Part shown: in pieces, positions 33,456 through 42,400 of the stretch
How positions within the stretch are numbered: the stretch's first letter is position 1
Layout of the letters: every line of letters starts with the position of its first letter
Assembly (NCBI GenBank): GCA_964384525.1
Contig: CAYLKO010000003.1
Location: forward strand, 18,996 to 82,995
Direction: 5' to 3'
Source: SHZI01 sp964384525
GTDB taxonomy: Bacteria > Pseudomonadota > Gammaproteobacteria > Steroidobacterales > GCA-2729495
Length of the DNA stretch: 64,000 nt
Program-made: the position numbers and the translations under genes
Notes under the pieces: generated by a model
Seen by the model: the letters and a program-made list of their open reading frames with translations, nothing else
The model's database searches: none
Told to the model about the DNA's origin: nothing

Positions 33456-36400
33456 CGCACCTCCGCCGCGATCCGGCCGGCAGGGCTGACCCGGCCGCAC
33501 CGCTGCCCCTGCGTTTTGCGGCACTGGCGGCTGCCCGGCCGCAGGCGCCGCTGGTGGCCTATGGCGAATGGCGTCTCAACTATGGTGATGTCAATGGTGC
33601 CGCAAACCGGCTGGCGCACCGGTTGATCGCGCTCGGTGTGGGCGCCAATGTTCCGGTGGCCTTGAGCCTGGAGCGTGGTCCCGATCTGCTCATGGCCATC
33701 CTGGCCGTGCTCAAGGCCGGTGGCGCCTATGTGCCGCTGGATCCGCAGTGGCCGACTGATCGTTTGCAACGGATGGCCGAGGCGGCGCGCCCGGCCGTGT
33801 ACATCACCCGCGCGTCCTTGCGCGGGCACGTGCCGGCATCGGCCGCCGTGGTGGTGGATCTGGATCGTGACCAGACGGCCATTGCGCACGAAGCAGGCAG
33901 TGATCCGGATGTTGCCATCGATGCGGCACACTGGTGCTACATCCTGTTTACCTCCGGTTCCACCGGCCAGCCGAAGGGTGTGCCGGTGACGCATGGCAAC
34001 CTGGCCGGCCTGTTTCCGCCGCTGACCGCGGCGCTCGATTTCGGACCCGATGATGTCTGGACCTGGTTCCATTCGGCATCGTTCGGCTTCTCGGTCTGGG
34101 AGCTGTGCGGCGCCCTGCTGCACGGGGGCTCGCTCGTCATCGTGCCCGAACACATCCGCCAGGATCCGGTGGCTTTAAGTGAGCTGCTGGTGGATGAACA
34201 GGTCACGGTGTTCAGCCAGACGCCATCGGCCCTGCGGCGTGTGCTGCACGAACCGCGCTTTCACGCCGGCGTGGATGCAAGCCCGCTGCGCTATCTCGCG
34301 CTGAGCGGCGAGGCCATCCGCCAGGACGATATCGCCGCATGGCTGGCTCACCGCCATCGGGCCCGGCTCATCAATGCCTATGCGATCACCGAGACGGCCG
34401 GCCAGGTGGCGCTGCGGATCTATGGCACCGGCGATGACACCGAGGCCGGCGCCCGCAATCTCGGCCAGCCGCTTGCCGGCCGCCATGTGCTGATTCTGGA
34501 TGCGGCCGGTCAGCCGGTTGCGGCCGACACCCCCGGTGAACTGTGGGTCGGTGGCGCCCAGGTCACGCCGGGCTATCTGGATGCACCGGAACTCGCCGAC
34601 CGCTTTGTCGCCTTGCCGGTATCGGGTGCAGATTCGGGTCATGAAATGGTGCGCGGTTACCGGACCGGTGACCGCATGCGTCAGCTCGCCGACGGTTCAC
34701 TGGAATATCTGGGCCGCATCGATGCGCAGCTCAAGTTCCGTGGCTATCGCATCGAACCCGGCGACATCGAAACCGCGCTGCGCAGCCATCCCGGTGTGCG
34801 GGATGCAGCCGTGGGGGTGTCGACCGATGCCGCCGGCAACCAGCGCCTGACGGCCTGGGTGGTGCGGACGATCGATGCGTCTGCTGCGGCGCCACCGGAG
34901 TCCTTGCCCGAATCCTTGCCGGAGTTTTGGCCCTCGCTCGGCGCCTACGGGATTTACGATGCCTGGCTCTACGGCCTGATGAACACCGAGCCGGAACGGC
35001 TGGCGGCCTATCGCGCCGCCTTTGCCGCGGCCGTGCCCGGCAAGGTGGTGCTGGATATCGGCACCGGTCAGGACGCGGTACTCGCGCGACTGTGCGTCGA
35101 GGCGGGTGCGGCTCATGTGTATGCGGTGGAAGTGCTGGAAGAGCCGGCACGACGCGCGGCCGAACTCGTGGCGGAGCTGGGCCTCACCGGGCGCATCACC
35201 GTCCTGCATGGGGACATCGCTGATCTCGAGCTGCCGGTGCCGGTGGAGGTCTGCACGCAGGGCATCATCGGCAACATCGGCAGCGCCGATGGCATTGCCT
35301 CGATCTGGAACAGCGCGCGTCGGCATTTTGCCGCGGATTGCGTGCCCGTGCCGGCGCGTTGCATCACGCGCATTGCCGCGCTGGAGCTGCCGGCCATCAC
35401 GCGCGCGAAGCCAGGCTTCGGGCCGCTGGCGGCCGACTATGTACAACGCTTGTTTGCGGCGGTCGGCCAGCCCTTCGACCTGCGTCTTTGTTTGCGCAAC
35501 GTGGCTCCTTCGGCGTTGTTGAGCACTGCGGCCGACTTCGAGCTGCTCGACTTCGCCGGTGAACTGGCGGCCGGCCATGCAGGCAGCGCTGTGCTGGCCA
35601 TCACGCGTGACGGCTGGCTGGATGGTTGCCTGTTGTGGACGGTCGTCGAGGTCGGGGCCGGCCATTCGGTCGATTACCTGCGCGAGCAACAGGCCTGGTT
35701 GCCGGTGTATTTTCCGCTGGCAGACACGCCGGTGGCGGTGCATCGCGGAGACGAGTTGCAGCTGCGCTGGGAGTCCTTCCCCGGTTCCGACCGCCGCTAT
35801 CCGGACTATCGCGTCACGGCCCGGCTGGGCGGGATCGAACTGAGCCATTTGTCGTGTCATCGCAGCGGGACCGCTGGCGGCAGTCGGCTGCATCGCCAGT
35901 TGCTCGCGTCACTGCAGGACGATGCGCCGCTGTCGGTGACCGAACTTCGGCACTGGCTTGAGAGCCGGGTGCCCGGGCATCTGGTGCCGCAGGGCTGGAT
36001 GTTTCTGCCGCAGCTGCCATTGGGGCCGGGCGACAAGCTGGACCGGCACGCCCTGCCGGCGCCGGGCAATCTGCGCCCGGCGCTCGCCAGGCCGCCGGTG
36101 GCGCCACGTTCGCCAGCGGAACAGGCCGTGGCAGAGCTGTGGAGCTGCACCCTGGGGCTGGAAGCGCTGGGCGTCGATGACGATTTCTTCGAGCTTGGTG
36201 GTGATTCGATTGCAGCCGTGCAGCTGACCACCCGGCTGCAGCGCTGGCTGGATGCCAGTGTGCCGCTGGCCGCGTTGTTCGAGGCGCCAACCATCGCGGG
36301 CCTCACGCAGCACCTCGAACGCCGGTTTGCCGAAGCGCTGGCTGCAGCGCTGCGCCGGCAGGCGGCCGCCGCAGCGGCGCCTGCGCTGCCAGTTGCAGCA

Positions 36401-39400
36401 CCTGCCGCAACACCCGCCGCAACATCCGCTGCGTTGGCACTCGCCGCGTCCACGCTGCCGTTGACCTTCAGTCAGCACAGCCTGTGGTTCCTCGACACGC
36501 TGTACCCCGGCGACAGCAGCGCCAACGAGCAGTTCGTGATCAGCCTGCGCGGCCCGCTGGATCACGCGGCGCTGTGTCGTGCGTGGCGGGCGCTCCTCGA
36601 ACGTCACCCGATCCTGCTCGCCACTTTCGTGGAGACGGACGAGTCGGGTGCGGGTCTGCGGCCATATGCCGGCGGGGAAGCGCCACCCGGGTTGCAGCAG
36701 CTCGATCTCGGGTCGGATTCTCAGCTGCCGGCGCTGGCCGAGGCCGGACTGCGCGGCGCCTTTGACCTGCGGCGTGGTCCGCTCGTCCGCGCACAATTGT
36801 GCGTGGCCTCGGCGGAGCACTCGCTGTTGCTGGTCACGGCGCATCACATCGTGGCCGATGGCCTGTCGGTGCGGATCCTGCGGGATGATCTGGCGCAGCT
36901 TTACGCGCGGGAAGTGCGTGCAGACCACCAGGAGCTGGCGGCTGCCGGCCGCTATGTTGATCTGGCGGGCGAACGGCGCTGGCAGGCAGGCCGCGTCGAT
37001 CCGGAGGCGCTGGCTTTCTGGGTCGGGCAGCTCCGTGATGCACCGCCGTCAGCCTTGCGTCAGCTGGTGCAGCCGGCCTCTCGCGATCGGGTCTCGCGTC
37101 GTGTCGCTTTTTCGCTGGAGGCGGAGCTGGCCGATCAGCTGCGCCGTCTGGCCCGCGAGGCCGGCGCCACGCCCTACATGGTGGCGTTGGCTGCCTTTCG
37201 CGTGCTGCTTGCGCGACTGACCAGCGCGACCGATCTCTGCATCGGCACGCCGATGACGTTGCGCGATTCACCGGAACTGGCCGACATCGTCGGTTGCCTG
37301 GTGAACCCGGTGGTCCTCCGCAATACCGTCCGGATGGAGGAATCCTTCCGCGCACAGGTACGCAGCGAACGCCGCGCGGCGCTGGACGCCTTCCGCCATC
37401 GCGATGTGCCGTTCTCGCGGGTGGTTGAGGCTGTCGCACCGCCACGGCAACTCGGCGAGCACCCGCTGTTCCAGATACTGTTCTCGTGGGAACCCGCCGT
37501 CGGGCCGGTCAGCGCCGGCGGCATCGTGCACGAGCTCGTGTCCGTGCCGGCCGCCCGGCAGTCCTATTTCGATCTGGAGTGCATGCTGAAGGATGCCGGC
37601 GAGGGCGCTGCGCTCGACGGTTGCTTCGCCTGGTCCGCCGACATCATCGAAGATGTAGTGGGGCAGCAGCTGCCGTTGCTGTTCAGTGAACTGCTGCGCA
37701 ATGCGCTGGACCAGCCGGAACTGCCGGTGGCGCGGCTCGGGCTGATGTCGGTCGATCTGCGCCGCCAGGTGCTGCATGAATTCAATGCCACGCAGGCGGC
37801 CCTGCCGCCGTGGCCCACGCTGCACGATGGCTTTCTCACCCGGGCTGCGCGTGAACCATCGGCTATTGCGGTACGTGGGGCCATGCGTGGGGCCATATAT
37901 GAGGCCACACGCGGTGTCGGTTACAGCGATGCCGCAAGCTGGCGTTGCGACGCACTGGCCGCCCGCAGCGCCGCACTGGCGCAGCTCCTGCTGGCCCGGC
38001 AGGCCGGCCGTGGCAATCGGGTGGGTGTCGCGATTGGTCGCTCGCCGGAGCTGGTGCTCGCCGTCATGGCGGTGTTGCGGGCCGGTGGCGTCGTGGTGCC
38101 GCTGGATCCGGGTTTTCCCCTGGCCCGGCTCGAATTCATTGCCCGCGATGCCGACCTTGCCCTGATCCTCACCAACGGCGGGAGTCTATCGATCGGGGGT
38201 GTGACGACCTTCGACATCGGTGCATGGCTGTCGGCGCCGCCGGCCTCCCTGTCAATCACTTGGCCAATCAATCTGCCGGTCGTGAGTCCCGATGCGCCGG
38301 CCTTCATGTTGTACACCTCGGGTTCCACCGGCGAACCCAAGGGGGCGTGGACCACGCACCGTGCGGCGGTGAATCGCTGTCACTGGATGTGGACGCACTT
38401 TGGTTTTGCAGCCAGCGATGTGTTTGCGCTGCGCACCACGCCGAATTTCATCGATGCCTGGTGGGAGATGTTCGGCGCACTCATCCACGGGGCCGTGCTG
38501 CAGATCGTGCCGGACGACATCGCGACGGATGTCCGACGCCTGCCGGCTTTTGTTGCCGGGCACGGCATCAGCCAGCTGGTGCTGGTGCCCTCGTTGCTGG
38601 ATTCCCTGCTCGAGCAGATCGCGGTCGATGGCACCGTGCTGCCGCGACTGCACTTTTGCATCAGCAGTGGTGAGCCGCTGTCGCCGACGCTGGTGTGGCG
38701 CTGCCGGCAGCTCCTGCCGGCCACCACGCTCATCAATACCTACGGGACCTCCGAGATCTGGGATGCCACCGCATTCGATACCCGTGAGCTCGCCACCGAC
38801 GCCACCCGCGTGCCCATCGGTCACCCGGTTGCCAATGCCCGGGTGTATGTCCTCGATCGATCCGGGGAGCCGGCGCCGCCGGGCATTCCCGGTGAACTCT
38901 GCGTGGCCGGGCTGGGTGTGGCGGGTGGTTACTGGCAGCGTCCGGCACTGGACGCGGAACGCTACGTGACGGCCACGTCACCGGAGCTCGCCGGCCAGCG
39001 GCTGTATAGAACAGGTGATCGGGCGCGCTGGCGGGCGCACGGTGGCATCGAATGCCTGGGCCGGCTGGATGCCCAGTTCAAACTGCGTGGCCAGCGCATC
39101 GAGCCGGCCGAGATCGAGCAGGTGTTGCGGCTGCAGCCTGCTGTCGATGACGCGATCGTCGGTGTGGCCGGTCACGGTGATGCCGCGCATCTGGTGGCGG
39201 GCTTCGTGCCCGCTGCGGGCACGACCTCGAGTGATCCTGCGCTGGTGGCGAGCCTGCGCCAGCACGTGCAAAGCCGGTTGCCGGCATGGATGGTGCCCAC
39301 CGAATGGCGGGTGCTCACCAGCGTGCCGCGCACGCCGAGCGGCAAGGCCGATCGCGCCGGCTGGCTCACGGCTGACCGCGTCTTGCCGACGGAGCACTTC

Positions 39401-42400
39401 CTGAAGCAGGTCGGCGACGTGGGCAGCGATCTGCCCCGGGACGACATCGAGCGGCAGCTGGCTGCGGTGTGGGCGGTGGTCATGGGCCGGGACGCCATCG
39501 GCATCCATGACAACTTCTTTGATCTCGGCGGCCATTCGCTGCTGGCGAGCCGGCTGCTGAACCGGATCCGGACGCAGTTCGAGGTGCAGCTTGAACTCCG
39601 CGATCTCTTTGCCCGACCGACGGTGGCTGGTCTTGCCGTGCTGCTGCGGCTCGAGCGGGATCCGGAGCTGCCGGCTGCAACGACCTCGGCGGCGGTCATC
39701 GCGGCGCCAGTCATCGATGTGCCGGTTGACGACATGCCGGACACGCTCTTGTCCTTCGGTCAGGAGCGGTTGTGGTTTCTCGATCAGCTGGATCCCGGCA
39801 GTCCGGCCTGGAATGTGGCCTGGACCATCCGCTGCGACGGCCCGCTGGATCCCCGGGTGATGCAGGCCGCCCTGAACAGGATGCGGGATCGTCATCCGGT
39901 GCTGAGAACGCGGATTCCCGCCGTGGCCGGCCGGCCGGTCGCGATCATCGATCCGTCGATCCCGATTGAGCTGTTGGTCGAAGACATCGATGCCGATCGC
40001 TTGCACGATTGTCTGCAGGCGCTGGCCCGCGCCCCGCTGAACACCGCGTGCGGGCCGTTGTTCACGGCGCGGCTGCTGCGCACCGCGCCGGACGAGCACC
40101 ATCTGCTGCTGGTTGCTTCGCACCTCGTGACCGACGCCACCTCCAACCATCTGCTGTTCGATGATCTAGTCAACGTGCTGGCCGGCAACGCAGCAGCAGC
40201 GACGCTGCCGACGATTGCGCCGCTGTCTTATGACGCCTACGTCCGGCGGCAGCGGGCCGCGGCAACGAACGGAAACTGGCAGGCGGCCCTCGACTGGTGG
40301 CTGGAGCGACTGGCGGCAGCGCCACCGGCCCTCGAGTTGCCCACAGATTTTCCCCGGCCGGCAGAGCAGCACTACGCGGGCGCAACCCTGCGGCGCGGGA
40401 TTCCCGCGGCGCTGCTGGCCAGCGTGCGGCGCTTCGCCAGCGAGCGGAACTGCACGGTCTACATGGTCCTGCTAGCGGTCTTCAAGACCGTGCTGCACCG
40501 TTACTCCAGCGCCACCGACCTGCTGGTGGGCACGCCGGTGGAAGGGCGCCACAGTGCAGACGTCGAGTCGGTGGTCGGGCTGTTCATCAACACCCTCGTG
40601 ATGCGCACCGATCTCGCTGGCGATCCGGATTTCGAGACGCTGCTCGGGCGCGTGCGCGACACCACCCTCGAAGCCCAGGCGCATCAGGAAGTGCCCTTCG
40701 AAAAGCTGGTGGAGGCATTGGCGCCGGAGCGTTCGCTCAGTCGCAGCCCGGTGTTTCAGGTGCTCTTCAATCTCATCCAGGTGCCGGAGCGCCGTCGCCA
40801 GGTTGCTGATCTGAGCCTGCACATGGATCGGCTGTTCGACCCGGGCATATCCAGCTTTGACCTGAGCCTGACGGCGGCCATCGAGGCGGACGGCGCGACG
40901 CTCGCTTTTGAATACGCCACGGAACTCTTTCACGAGGCGACGATCGGCCATCTCGCGGATGCCTGCCTCGTGTTGCTGCAGGCCGCGCTGGAGGATCCGG
41001 CGCAACGCCTGTCGGCACTGCCGCTGCTCGATGCGGCGGCGCGCGCTGCCGTGCTGGCGCTGGGGCAGGGCGCGGTGCTGTCGCTGCCGTTCATGGCGGT
41101 CCACGAGCAGGTGGCGGCGGTTGCCCGGCGCCTGCCGGATGCTCCGGCTGTTTCCCTGCGCGGCCTGTACAGCGGCGATCCCGATCACGTGCTGAGCTAT
41201 GCCGGGCTGGAATCCCGCGCCAATCAGCTCGCCCACCATCTACGCGCGTGCCTGGCCGGGCTCGAGGCCGCTGACGTTGACGGAGCTGGCGAGGAGGCTG
41301 CCGATCGTCCGCAGGTGCGCGTGGGCATCTGCCTGCCGCGATCGCCGGATTGCCTGGTGGCGGTGCTGGCGGTGCTGAAAACCGGCGCAGCCTATGTGCC
41401 GCTGGATCCGGCGTGGCCGGTGGAGCGTCTGGCAGCGCTGGCAAACAACGCGCTGCTGGCCGGCGTGATCGTGGACGAAACAACCCGTGCACTGTTTGCC
41501 GCAACTGAACGCCAGGTGGATCTGCAGCGTGATCGGCACCTGATCAGCGCCTGCCCGACCAGCCCGCCACAGCGACAGATCCAGCCCACCGATCCGGCCT
41601 ACCTGATCCACACCTCGGGGTCCACCGGCAAACCGAAAGCGGTGGTCGTCACGCACGCCAATCTGGCGGCCACGATGGCGGCCTGGCAGTCAGCCTGGAA
41701 TCTGCAACCGGGTGAAGCCCATCTGCAGATGGCCGGCATGGCCTTCGATGTCTTCAGTGGTGACTGGCTCCGGGCGCTCGGCAGCGGCGGCGAGCTCGTG
41801 CTGTGCCCGCGCGAAGCGCTGCTCGACCCGCCGGCGCTGCTCGCCCTGCTGAAGCGCGCCGCCATCCGCATTGCCGAGTTCGTGCCGGCGATCATCCGGC
41901 CTCTGGTGGCGCACTGTCGCGCCACGCATGTGCAGTTGCCGGACCTGCGTCTGCTCATCGTCGGCTCCGATGTCTGGCATGACACCGACCTCGAGGCCTT
42001 GCGTACCGTCGCCGCCACCGGCACCCGGCTGATCAACTCGTATGGCGTGGCCGAAGCCACGATCGACAGCTGCTGGTTCGACGCCACGACAGCCGGGGTG
42101 CGCGGCGGCGTGCCCATCGGCAGGCCGTTTCCCGGCGTCACGCTGTGCGTGGTCGATGCCCATGGCAATCCCGTGCCGCCCGGTGTGCCGGGCGAGTTGA
42201 TCATCGGCGGCAGCGGTGTCGCGGCCGGCTACTGGCAGACCGAAGCGGCGATCGCGGCGCGCTTCAGCGCGGATCAGCGCTATCGCACCGGCGACATCGT
42301 GCGCTGGAACCCGGCTGGCCAGCTCGAGTTGAAAGGTCGCGGTGACGGCCGGATCAAGCTGCGCGGCTTCCGCATCGAGCCGGCGGAAATCGAAGCCTGT

